A stretch of 64,000 bases of DNA from Miscanthus floridulus (Eukaryota; Streptophyta; Magnoliopsida; Poales; Poaceae): contig NC_089591.1 of NCBI RefSeq assembly GCF_019320115.1, forward strand, positions 62,753,798 through 62,817,797, given 5' to 3'. Below are positions 43,567-55,300 of this stretch, in pieces. The notes under the pieces were generated by a model, which saw only the letters and a program-made list of their open reading frames with translations, was not told the DNA's origin and ran no database searches. A program made the position numbers and the translations under genes. How positions within the stretch are numbered: the first letter of the stretch is position 1; the number at the start of each line of letters is the position of its first letter.

Positions 43567-45166
43567 TGAAAGGATCAAGATGCCTAAGAGGGGGGTTGAA
43601 TTGGGCTAATTCTAAATTTTCTTGCAATAATCAAATTCTACGGATAGCCCAATTAACCCCTTATGCCTAGAAAAGTGTTTCTATCAAACTAACGCACAAC
43701 GGACTTGCAACATATGTTGCAAACTTACTTTAGCATGGCAATTCTATGAATGTAAAGACAAGTATTGAATTGCTCAAAGTAAATACTCAAAGTAAATGCT
43801 CAAAGTAAATAGAGAGAGAGAGGAACGCGGCGATGTATTGCCGAGGTATCGGAGAGTCGCTACTCTCCACTAGTCCTCGTTGGAGCACCCGCGCAAGGGT
43901 GTAGCTCCCCCTTGATCCGCGCAAGGATCAAGTGCTCTCTACGGGTTGATTCTTCGACACTCCGTCGCGGTGAATCACCCAAAGCCGCTCATAACTTGAG
44001 TTGGGTCACCCACAAGCTCCGCCGGGTAATCACCAAGCTCCCAATCACCACCAAGTCATCTAGGTGATGGCGATCACCAAGAGTAACAAGCACGAACTCT
44101 CACTTGAACACGCGAAGCCTAATGAGAAGATGGATGCACACTTTGCTACTCTTGATTCACTAATGAGGCTACTCTCTTGGATTCTCAAATCTCAATCACC
44201 TCACTAGGACCTTGCTCTTCTTGGCACTCACAAACGTGTTTCTCAGCTGTTGGAATGAGCAAAAGTGACTCCACACACGAGTGGAGCTTCTATTTATAAG
44301 GAAGCCTGAAAAATGAACCGTTATGAGCTTCTACGGGGTGATCGGACGCTCCGGTCATGTTGACCGGATGCTCCGGTCAGTTCAACCCATGAACCAGTGA
44401 TGATGTGTTGACCGGACGCTGGCAGGGTCCGGTCACCGCTGATCGGACGCGTTCGGTCGCATTAAACCCTTACTGGAACATTGCTGTACTCGACCGGACG
44501 ATGAACCCTTAGGGTCCGGTCAGTACTGACCGGATGCGTCTGGTCATAGATTCCCTTCTCTAGAACCTTACTAGAGTCGACCGGACGCTGGACTTCAGCG
44601 TCCGGTTAGTTGACCTCTCCAGCGTCCGGTCGCACCGAACACAGTCTCTTGATCAAATGAACTGACCGGACCCTGCGGCCAGCGTCCGGTCGCACCGGAG
44701 CCAGCGTCCGGTCAGCATTTGACCCTCCATTCACTTCCAACTCTCGATCATATGTGAATGGAGTTTGTTCTAAAGGATCTTAGGCATTCGTAGGAGCTAT
44801 CTAGAGCTAGTTTTAACAAGTGTGCACCACACCTAACTCACCAGACTCATCTAGGTTAAGCTACCTGTTCATACCCCCCTTAATAGTATGGCCAAAGGAA
44901 AAACAAAGTCCCAAACTACTCTAAGTGTCACTTTAACTCCAATCGACACTTAGAACTAGTCATCCTTAACCTTGTCGTCTATCCTTTGAAAACCAAAACA
45001 ATTTCCATCGTAGGGGCATGACCACCTCGATTGCCCAATTGATCTCCATTACCATGACCTAACTGAATTGCCTCTACAAAACACACGTTAGTCATAGTAA
45101 TCTTGTATTGACATTAATCACCGAAATCCAACTAGGGGCCTAGATGCTTTCAATCTCCCCTTTTTT
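43567..45166 (-). repeat. Sirevirus C 3' LTR (left, 43567-45152) and polypurine tract
   Basis: The LTR contains a palindrome-rich block at 44330-44720. Next to its inner end the minus strand reads CCAAAAAAGGGGAGAT (to 45153), the polypurine tract. Over the first ~195 aligned bases I count about seven substitutions versus the right LTR. Confidence 0.92.
44330..44720. repeat. Palindromic ACCGGACGC / GCGTCCGGT array, left LTR
   Basis: More than ten ACCGGA(C/T)GC and GCGTCCGGT half-sites, often face to face, for example GACCGGACGCTGGACTTCAG then CGTCCGG. Short palindrome arrays of the CCGGAC...GTCCGG type are a known mark of sirevirus LTRs. The array is repeated at 56080-56470 and, unexpectedly, at 48955-49260. 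Confidence 0.85.
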
Positions 45167-45654
45167 GGTGATCGATGACAATACCACCTCAAGTATGTGA
45201 AAGAGTGAGGTTTTTAACGGGCTTGGTTCATATAAGCTTTTGTCAATAAGAACAAAGGAGTTAGGCAAGCTTATATGACCCAAGCCAACACAATGTACTC
45301 AAAGGATATGAATTAAGCAAGAGTACAAGTAATAAAGCTCATTTGCATCGAAGTATAAACGCGGAAGCAAGGGCAAATGAGCATAACACAAGTGATATGA
45401 CATATAAATAATGCAAAGTAGATAGCACACATGTCATATATCACAATCACATAGATAGCATTATCACATAGATATAATAGTATGCATGAAAGTAACACAC
45501 GAATGTATAATAGTAATAGTGTATCACACAAATAGAACTCTAAATGTATATAGTAAGCTAATACTAGATAACTAGCTCCCCCTAAATGTCGCTCCCCCTG
45601 AGTCTACATACTCGAACCCTCTCCCCCTTTGGCATCAAACACCAAAATCTAAGG
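45167..45654. other. Sirevirus C 3' untranslated spacer
   Basis: AT-rich with ATATGACATATAAATA-like and CACATAGATA repeats. No coding frame of substance. Confidence 0.6.
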
Positions 45655-48098
45655 GTCGGTCGGCGGGGCTGCAGTGGACGAGCCGAGCGCTGAAGTACGT
45701 GGAGCAAGATGAAACTGGGCGCCATCATCATCTGACCCTGAGCTCTGTACTGACTGACCCTCTGTAGTAGGAAGTGTCGCTGAAGCGGTCTGGGTCTGAG
45801 CTAGGGCAGGTGCTGCCTGTGATGCTGCTAGGACGTCTATCGTAGGATCTGACGAGGCGATAGACAAGGGGAGCCTCTAAGTAGTCATGACAACTAGAGC
45901 TGCTGTAGAAGGACCGGTGACATGCATATGAGGCGGTGTAGGCATGCTGGTCAACTCGCTGAAGGATGCTCCAAGACTCCTGGAGACTGATATGTCAGGC
46001 ACAAAAAACAAGGATGACTGCTCTGGTGTGAAGCCCATCTAAAAAGGCGTGAACTGCGGGGCTACCACTGGTGAGGACAACCACTGGGACACCTGAAGTG
46101 TAGGTGAAGCAAATGGAGCTAGAGGTTGTCCCTAACTCTGAAGCCCACTGGGCTATACAGCTGGAGTCGTCATAGTGGTGGCAGGCTGGGCAATCTAGGG
46201 TGAAGGCTATGGCTATGGGCCCCCAAGTGCTGTAACTATATGCTGCATAAATCCCATGAGCTGTTGCTGCATAAGCATCTGCTGCTGATGAAGGAGCTGC
46301 TGCTACCTCTGGAACTCGTCCTAACGAGCCTAGAACTGTGCGAAGTTGGCAGCAGTCTCCTGTGCTTGTCGTGCCTGATCCTACTACACCCGCTCAAGAA
46401 TAGCAATTAAGGCGGGGTCAGTGTGTTGTGCTGGTGGAGCTGAGCTAGAACTGCCGGCCTTTGCATTATGTCTACGTGGAGACATCTGAGGAATCGGCTA
46501 ATAGTCATCATCCGAACTGTCACTGGACTTGGTCATCTCTTGCTGTGCCTCAAGCTGCTCCTCCTCAGTAGCGGCTATGCCTCCGATGATCTCGTCCTGC
46601 TGAGCTACTGACTCTGGAACATCTGGACGACGACTAGGCTGAGCAAGTGCCTATGGTGTGCTGTGCTAGATCCTCTGTGCCATGTTATAAGCTGGAAACT
46701 CTGTGGTGGCACCTCTGTACTCTGCAACCATCTCAGGGGTTTGAACCTGCACAGACTAGAGCATCAGGAATGTAATCCAATGTGCATATGGAAGTTGTCT
46801 GCGACCCTTGAAGCCCTTAGCTATAGTATCCTCCATCTCTGATAGAAGGAGGTCTCAAATGTTGAACACGGTCTGCTGCATCAGGGCATTAAGGAGCCAG
46901 AGCTGTAAGCGAGTCAGACCCTCCCTGTATCCCAACCTAGGAAGTAGTGTCCTCTTGATAATGGCCTCTAGCACTCGCGCTATGGGAGTAAGGTCACTGG
47001 GGTTCCTCCTCGACCCCTCACCAAATGGCTCCTTGAAGCAATGGCACACAAGATCTGTAGGGGGCACCATCCCTCCATGAGGACGCCTGGGAGGCTCCTG
47101 CTGTCCATATCATACCTCATGCAATCTGATAGGCTGATCCTGTAGCCTCAGTATCTCCCGGGCCTTAAAACTCATCACCCTGTAGTCTTTGCCATTGAAT
47201 TCAAAGTGTATGAAGTTATGCTGCAGATCAACATAGAGCGAAGCATAAAACTGCCGAACCCAAGATAGTACATATACTCCTATCCAGCCAATTAGATCTA
47301 TGAGCCCCAACAAATATGACAAGTAGGGGTGGATATGCTATCCGGCTGCTGCCACAATAGACTCTATACTGCAGACTCTCTGAGATCTGAACACTGCCCC
47401 ACTATTGAGATAAGCATTGTAGAAATCCTCTTGTAGTGGCATGTAGAACCTCTCTGCGGCTCTCTCATCCCTCCTAGGAGGGAACCACATGTCAAACTCA
47501 ACAAACCTCAGCTGGCGAACCTATCTGGCTGTGGCGGCCCTCAAGTCAAGATGTACCACTGGAGGTAGAACCTGTGGTCTGGGTGGTGGGCGTGAACCCC
47601 TACATTGTGTAGCTGGCCTCACTAGAACTGTAGCACTGGTACGACCAGAGCGGCGTAGCTGGGGTGCCTGCTCGGTCTCCTCGACCTGCTGGCCCTCCTG
47701 AGTATCCTGATCTGGCTGAGGCTCTGCTGGTGGGGGCTACTGCTGTGGCTCCTGCTAAGACTCCCCCTGACGCTGAGGCTCCACAATAGCCAGACAACGT
47801 CCTGCCATCATGACAGTCCTAGATGGACTACCATGAAGTCGCTCAATCTCCCTGAGTCTGCCCTACGCATCTGGTGCCAGATGATCTGCTATGACAACTC
47901 CACTGCGAGCACCACCTCTCTCGGCACGCTCTACGGCCTCAGCGACTATAGCTGCTCTCGCTGTCTCTACGTCGGGGTACTTGCGCTTCTTGGATGTCAC
48001 CTGCTTCATTGCCTTGCCTTTTGGTCCTGTAGGCTGGTGAGGCGGGGGCCTCCGATCATCATCTCCTGGACCACCACCAACGTTCTTCGTGCGAGCCA
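45655..48098 (-). pseudogene. Sirevirus C post-pol ORF (env-like position), decayed
   Basis: A single frame starting MARTKNVGGGPGDDDRRPPP at 48098 can be followed leftwards for about 2.4 kb. It passes a basic KKRKYPDVETARAAIVAEAV, a folded-looking KEPFGEGSRRNPSDLTPIAR...LLPRLGYREGLTRLQLWLL, a Gln-rich stretch (about 46240-46330) and an Ala/Thr/Ser-rich tail ending near 45655. Its place between pol and the 3' LTR, in sense orientation, is that of the sirevirus envelope-like ORF. I see no convincing signal peptide or membrane span, so the envelope label is positional only. Nearly every interruption is TAG. Confidence 0.6.
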
Positions 48099-49600
48099 TC
48101 TGATCTGACAAGAGGATGAACTGCCGCTGACGAAAATCAACTGTCAAACTGACACTCCCGAGGCTTGGCCTCGATCCGTACTCGCGAGCTTAGCTTTGAG
48201 TTGTCTAACAACTACCACAAGAACCTCGACATCATAGACTCGCTGCATGATAGAATAGATGGATATATGAATAAATACAATATATCTAATAGATGCGAAA
48301 ACCCTAGGAAGCAAGCAATGTAGGTACAAAATTGAAGCGACGGGCATGCTACGTGACGATCAGCGATCCGGGAAAAGAAGAGACGTCGCACAGGGAAATA
48401 CTAAACCGGCTGGGGTTAGGGTTCTCGAAGCTCTGCGAAGAATTGGTCAGGGATCAGCGACAATGACGAAGTTAGGGTTGCTGCGCTGACGCTAGGTAAA
48501 AAGATGAATTGGTAGAAAGGGCCTTACCGGCGTGGAGGCAGGGCTAGGGCACGGCAGATTGGCGCAGTGGAGCTGCTCGATGGCTAGAGGCGATGAATGC
48601 ACTGGCTCGGCTCTGGCGGCACTAGATCACGAGAGGCGCACGGGAGCAGAGGACGGCGATGGTGACACGCGGTGGCTTGAGCGCGCGAGAAGGCTCGGTG
48701 GCGTGCGCGGCTAGCGAGGGCGCAGAGCAGGGGCGGACGGTGGTGGCACACGACTGCTGTGGATGGCGGCGCATGGAGCTAGACAGCGGCGTTGGCACGG
48801 GAGGCGCGCGGCGAGCTGGCGAGGCGTGCTGTGGTGGCGTCGGCGGCTAGGGCATTGGACTGGATGGGATGGTACGGCCGGATTGGATTAAATAGGTCCC
48901 CCAACACAACAGATAAGGAAACGGAAGAAGAGTCCTGATGCTGCGTGAGATCCACTGATCGGATGCTCCGATGGTAGCGACCGGACGCTACCACCCAGCG
49001 TCCGGTCGATTCTAGAGAGGTCCAATTCCTCTAGAATCGTGACCAGATGCGTCCGGTGGTCCATGACCGGACACAGAGAGGGTCCGGTCAGTACAGCCTG
49101 TTCCTTCTTCAAATGACCAGACGCTGGATCCCATCCTGACCGGACGCACAAACACAACGTCCGGTTATTCCTTCAGCAGCAGTTCATCTCCTGTGAACTG
49201 ACCAGACGCTGGACAGCAGCGTCCGGTGCAGCGTTCGGTGGTCCTTTTCCAGCAAATCTTCAAAGTTCCTTCGCGCTGCGTATTCCCAATCAAGTCCCAA
49301 CTTGAATAAGATCCAAATAAAACACCAATTGGGACTGATGTGAGTGACCTCTCTCAAACCCTCATATTTTTCAAAATATTTGCCTTAGGCTATAATTCTT
49401 TTTAAGAAAATAGGCAATAAGAGGGGAAATGGAACAAAACGACAAAACAACATACATGCATATGCAATACTTTGTAAGTAAATCTAGTTGCTTGTCAAGT
49501 TTGATCCAAGGTTAAGCTTCTTCACACGCTTTTCGGTGGTTATCTTAACCATGTTAGACAAGCCCTATATGCATTGCCAAAAATTAAACATGTTGTATAT
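48099..49600. other. Sirevirus C spacer between RNase H and post-pol ORF, with palindrome array
   Basis: 48350-48850 is GC-rich and looks like a leader for the post-pol ORF; 49270-49480 is AT-rich. Between 48955 and 49260 lies a second array of ACCGGACGC / GCGTCCGGT half-sites like that of the LTRs. Confidence 0.6.
48955..49260. repeat. Internal copy of the sirevirus palindrome array
   Basis: Contains GCGACCGGACGCTACC, CCAGCGTCCGGTCG, GACCGGACACAGAGAGGGTC and GACCGGACGCACAAACAC. It is outside both LTRs, about 300 bases long. Confidence 0.82.
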
Positions 49601-49619
49601 TACAATGAATGCAAGGGAC

Positions 49620-52600
49620 AACACAAGCTTAATTTTTAGTGAAGTTGCTAAAGTTAAGCACATTGAGCTCATTCCGCAATCTACAAAATGTAGCCTCATC
49701 TAGCGGTTTAGTGAAGATATCCGCTAATTGATCTTTGGTTCTTACACCTTCTAGTGATATAATATTTTTAGCAACATGATCTCTTAGAAAGTGATGGCGG
49801 ATATCTATGTGCTTGGTGCGAGAGTGTTAAACCGGATTATTTGTAAGTTTTACCACACTTTCATTGTCGCACAAAAGAGGTACCTTTTCTAGAACTACAC
49901 CATAGTCTAGCAAAGTTTGTTTCATGTATAATATTTGTGCACAACAAGCACCCGCAGCAATGTATTCCGCTTCGGCGGTGGACAAAGCCACACTATTTTA
50001 TTTCTTAGAGGACCAAGACACAAGTGATCTACCAAGCAAATGGCACCCCCCGGATGTGCTCTTTCTATCAACTTTGTATCCGGCGTAATCCGAATCGGAA
50101 TAGCCAATTAATTTAAATAAAGCTCCTTTGAGATACCAAAGGCCAATGCTTGGTGTGTGCTTAAGATACCTAAGGATTCTTTTTATGGCAATTAAATGTG
50201 TTTCCTTAGGATTAGCTTGAAATCTAGCACACATACACACACTAAATATGATGTCGGGCCTAGATGCTATTAAATATAACAAGCTACCAATCATGAAATA
50301 GTAGAGAGTTTGATCAACCGGGTTACCTCCCTCATCTAGGTCGAGATGTCCATTGGTAGGCATTGGTGTCTTGATTGGCTTACATTCATCTATCTTGAAT
50401 CTCTTAAGAAGATCTTTTGTATATTTCTCTTGAGAGATGAAGATGCCTTCTCTCATTTGCTTGACTTGAAAACCAAAAAAGAATGTAAGCTCACCAATCA
50501 TTGACATCTCGAACTCCTTCGACATCAATTCACCAAATTCTTTGCATGAGTCTTCATTTGATGATCCAAAGATGATATCATCAACATATACTTGACAAAT
50601 GAAGATATGCCCATCAAGCTTCTTGGTGAATAGTGTGGTGTCGACCTTCCCAATGGTGAAGCCCTTCTCAATGAGGAAGTCCCGAAGGCGCTCATACCAA
50701 GCTCTTGGGGCTTGCTTAAGCCCGTATAGTGCCTTGGACAACCTATAAACATGATTAGGATATCTAGGGTCTTTAAACCCGGGAGGTTGATCAACATAGA
50801 CTAGTTCATTAATAAAGCCATTTAAAATTGTACTTTTCACATCCATTTGATATAGTTTCATTTCATGATGTGATGCATATGCAAGTAGGATACGGATGGC
50901 TTCTAATCTTGCAACCAGTGCAAAGGTCTCTCCAAAATCCAAACCTTCAACTTGAGAGAACCCCTTTGCAACTAGTCTTTCTTTGTTCCTCACAACAACA
51001 CCTTGATCATCTTGCTTGTTGCGGAACACCCACTTTGTTCCAATGACTCTTGCACCTTTTGGTCGCTCTTCAAGAGTCCAAACTTCATTGTGAGTGAAGT
51101 TGTTCAACTCTTCATGCATGGCATTGATCCAATCCGGATCTTTAAGAGCTTCTTCTACCTTGGTAGGCTCATAGCAAGATACAAAAGAGTGATGAGCAAT
51201 AAATGAAGTAAGTTTTTGTGATCGAGTCATTACACCCTTTGATGGACTCCCTATGATGAGATCTTGTAGGAGAGGTGTATTTCTTCTATTGACCACTTGA
51301 GGAGGAGGTTGTGGAGCATCAACGTCTTATGCTTGTACCACCATTTGCTCATGGGAGATATGAGTATCTTCATTTTCTACTCTCCCATCTTTTTTACTAT
51401 CTTGTGGCACACTTGATGAAGAAGGTTGATCAATGACTTGTACATCATCTTTATCATCTTTTGGCTTGATGTCTCCCACCAGAATATTCTTCATAACCTT
51501 CCTCAATGGTTTATCACCTACATCATCAAGATTCTCATGTGCTCCTTGGGAGCCGTTAGATTCATCAAATTCCACATCATATGTTTCTTCAACCAAGCCG
51601 GTGGCATGATTAAATACTCTATATGCTTTAGACTTCGATGAGTAACCAACAAGAAAACCAATATCACAACGTCTTTGGAACTTCCCTAGGTGTTGCCTCT
51701 TCTTGTAGATGTAGCATTTGCAACCAAACACCCTAAAGAAGAAGACGTCTGGCTTCTTCCCATTGAGCAACTCATAAGGTGTCTTGCCAAGGAACTTTTG
51801 AAGGAATAGGCGGTTTGATGCATAGCATGCAGTGTTGATTGCTTCCGCCCATAGAGCTTCGGGGGTGTTGTACTCATCTAGCATTGTCCTTGCAAGAGTG
51901 ATCAAAGCCCGATTCTTCCTCTCGACTACACCATTTTGTTGAGGAGTATAAGTTGTAGAGACTTCATGCTTGATCCCAACTTCATCACAATAGGCTTCAA
52001 TGTTTGTGTTGTCAAATTCTTTTCATTGTCACTTCTAATCTTTTTGAGCTTCACTTCAAATTCATTTTGAGCTCTCTTGACAAACTTCTTGAAGCAAGAT
52101 GCAACTTCGGATTTGTCATGAAGGAAGAATACCCATGTATACCTTGAATAGTCATCCACAATCACAAGACAATAGAGATTTCCTCCCAAACTCTTGTATG
52201 TTGTTGGTCCAAATAAATCCATGTGTAGGAGTTCTAGCACTCTTGTGGTTGACATGAAAGCTTTGGTTGGATGAGTATTTGCAACTTGCTTGTCGGCTTG
52301 ACATGCACTACAAAGCTTGTCCTTCTCAAACTTCACATCCTTCAACCCTCTCACCAAATCATTCTTCATAAGCTTCTTGAGTGAGCTCATCCCAACATGA
52401 GCAAGTCTTCTATGCCATAGCCACCCAAGTGTTGTTTTAGTGAATAGACAAGTCTTCAAATTTGCATCTTCGGAGGTGAAGTCCACTAGATATAAGTTGT
52501 TGAATCTAAATCCATTGAATATCACTTGATTGTCATCTACCTTGGATACAACAACCTCCTTCTCGGTGAACAAGCATTGAAAGCCAAGATCACACAATTG

Positions 52601-52870
52601 TCCAACAGATAGCAAGTTGAAACTCAATGAAGCAACATAGAGCACATTGGAGATGGAATGATAATTTGATATTGCCACTTTGCCCAATCCTTTAACCTTG
52701 CCCTTTGAATTATCTCCAAATGTTATTTTCTCTTGTCTATCTACCTCTTCATCTAGTAAGGTGAATATATGAGGATCACCGGTCATATGTTGAGTGCAAC
52801 CACTATCAATAACTCAATGACTTCCACCGGTCTTGTAGTTCACCTACACACAAGAGATTCAAGCTTTAGG
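49620..52870 (-). pseudogene. Sirevirus C Pol: protease, integrase, reverse transcriptase, RNase H
   Basis: Protease DSGCTQHMTG at about 52770-52800 keeps the catalytic DSG; a TGA stands four codons upstream where Trp is expected. Integrase (51926-52700) has the HRRLAHVG/CSACQAD zinc-binding region and D...D residues in HMDLFGP and KKIRSDN. The core breaks by frameshift near 51930 and resumes at 51905-51327 (ARTMLDEYNTPEALWAEA, FLVGYSSKSKAYRVFN). Reverse transcriptase (51296-50100) is open for 432 codons with YQMDVKSTILNG, YGLKQAPRAWYERL and VYVDDIIFGS (catalytic YVDD intact). RNase H begins at YSDSDYAGY and continues past a stop at 49998 to about 49620. The longest intact retroelement frame in the window, but not a complete polyprotein. 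Confidence 0.9.
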
Positions 52871-52893
52871 AATCCAAACTTGTTGAGGGCCCT

Positions 52894-55265
52894 TCACCTT
52901 CTCAACAAGTGACTTAGCCACCCAAATCTTCTTAGGCCTACTCTTGTTAGGGGTCCTAAGAACATGACTTTCATCTTTCCACTAGAATCTTTTCTAAGCA
53001 TGTAGTGAGCATTGAAAGCAAAGGGTCTAGCATACTTGGGCAAGAGTTGTGGCAGTGGAGTTTGACACTCATGAGCAAAGTGGCCTTCTTGTCTACACTC
53101 AAAACATCTCTTTGGCTTTGGCTTTGGCTTTGATTGTTGTTGTTGAGCTTGAGCCTTCTTCTTCTCTACACTTGCCACATATTCAATGCCACTTCTATCC
53201 ATCTTCATGACGGTGTTCATAAGTAGCTCACTTTGGAGGTGTTTGCCTCTAGCAAACTTGCTCAACCCAATCTTGAGATGCTCTTTCTCCAACTTGAGCT
53301 TCTTATTTTCTTCCTTTAGAGCATCATCTTTCTTCTCTTCCTTGAGCTTCTTGTTTTCTTCTTTGAGCTTCTCATTCTCAAGGATCAACTCTTTGTCATG
53401 ATCAAGAGTTTCTAGCACAATGATGTTGTGGCTTTTCATCTCTTCAAGATCTTTCATGAGCTTCTCATTGTCACTCTTGAGCTTGACATACTCATCATAG
53501 TCATTGCACTCAACCACTTGCTTGCCTTTGCTACTAGATCCTTGCTCAATGCTCTCATCAATTAAATCATCACATGAAGTAGCTATATCAATCTTGACAA
53601 CATGGTTAGTAGCATCATGTGGCTTATTTGGTAAAAATTCTTGAGCAATAACAAGAGTATCATGATTAATCTTAAGAGTAGTGTATTCAACTTTTAGCTT
53701 GTTGTGGCTAGTGATGAGCTCATTGTGCACCCACTCAAGTTTATCATGTTTATCTTTAAGCTCTTTCTTAGAAGATTTGAGCTCCTTGAGTTTGGATGAT
53801 ATATCATTATTTGTTTCTCTAGGCTCATCATTAGTCTTTTCCAATGTATCACATTTTGCTAAAAGTGAATCATTTTTAGCATCAAGCTTTTCATTTTTAG
53901 CTCTACTCTTTCTAATGATCTTAGTGTATTTTCTTAGTATTTTGACAAGATCATCATATGAAGGTGAATCATCATCATCGCTATCGCTATCACTATCATC
54001 ATCACTAGCATGTTCATCATCACTACTATCACCATCATTTGATACCTTGCGTTCACCCTTGGCCATAAGCATAGGTGTGTAGAGGATGATAGCGGTGGTG
54101 GCAGTGAACATGAAAGATCAATAGCAATGGCGGCCACCTTCTCATTGTCACTATCATCATCAGATGATCCACTTGATGAATCAATGTCCGTGAGCCAATC
54201 ACCGACGATGTAGGCCTTTCCACTCTTCTTCTTCTTGTAGAAGTCCCTCTTTTTGCCATCTCTCTTCTTGTATGGCTTGTTCTTTTTCTTCTCATCTTTA
54301 TCTTCATTGCTTGAGTCATCTTTCTTGCCCTTGTTCTTGTTCTTGAACTTGTCTTTCTTAGGCTTTGTGCATTAATGAGCTAGATGGCCAAGTTCACCAC
54401 AATTGTAGCAATCCATCTCGAAGATTGGCTTTCTTGTTGAGCTAGTGAAGAACTTCTTCTTCTTGCCGTCAAACTTGATGCCACTCTTATTTAGCTTCTT
54501 TAGCATCTTGGCGGTCTTCTTCACCATGAGAGCAAGACTTTCTTCATCATCTTCTTCATCACTTGAGCTCTCATACTCAAGTCTTGCTTTGCCCTTATCT
54601 TGGCTAGCTTTGAATGCTAAGTCCTTCTCTTTCTTCTTTGTAGAGGATGAGCCATCTTGTGGCATGATGTGCATGTACATCTCATGAGCATTGATCTTTC
54701 CCAAGATTTGTGTCGGTGTAGCGGCGGAAAGATCACCTTAATGTAGCACGGTCATAATATGCCCATATTTGTCAATGGGGAGGACACTCAAGATCTTTCT
54801 CACAACGTCGGATGATGACATTTGAGTAAGTCCAAGCCCATTGACTTCCTCTACAAGAACATTTAAACGAGAATACATCTCATTAGCACTTTCTTTGAGA
54901 AGCATCTCAAATGAATTTAGCTTCTTAATCACAAGATGATAGCGTTCCTCATGCTCACTCTTGGTTCCCTCATGGAGCGCACAAACGTCCGACCATAGTG
55001 CATGGGCGTCTTTGTGGTTCCTTACACGGTTGAACACATCTTTGCAAAGGCCTCTAAATATGGTGTTTCGAGCCTTTGCATTCCATTTTTCATAGTTAAC
55101 CTCATCGCCTTGTAGGTTAGTAGCATCCCGAGGTTTTGGGAAGCCTTGAGAGGCGCCTCTAAGAATACCAACGTCTAGAGCTTCTAAGTACGCCTCCATG
55201 CGGATTTTCCAATATGGAAAGTCATCTCCCTCAAAGATAGGAGGATGTCCATCCCCGTGAGACAT
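52894..55265 (-). pseudogene. Sirevirus C Gag with coiled coil and two zinc knuckles
   Basis: I take the start as the ATG at 55265 (MSHGDGHPPIFEGDDFPYWK), just inside the PBS. The capsid-like region (55265-54738) contains WKIRMEAYLEALD and LFKDVFNRVR-like helices. After a TAA at 54738 the same frame resumes with acidic and Lys-rich segments and a first knuckle CYNCGELGHLAH. A TAA sits where the residue before its last Cys should be (54372). After a further Lys-rich, frame-shifted part, 54111-52894 encodes a long Lys/Glu/Leu heptad-like coiled coil (KLKEENKKLKEEKK) and a second knuckle CFECRQEGHFAHEC. Large coiled-coil Gags are characteristic of sireviruses. Confidence 0.85.
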
Positions 55266-55300
55266 CTTGCTCAAAGCGATTAAGCTTAAAACGTGAGCAC

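Noticed and set aside
53186..54082. Ser/Leu-rich plus-strand frames
   Set aside because: They are the antisense of the Lys/Glu-rich coiled coil of sirevirus Gag, which gives artificial Ser/Leu/Phe-rich translations.
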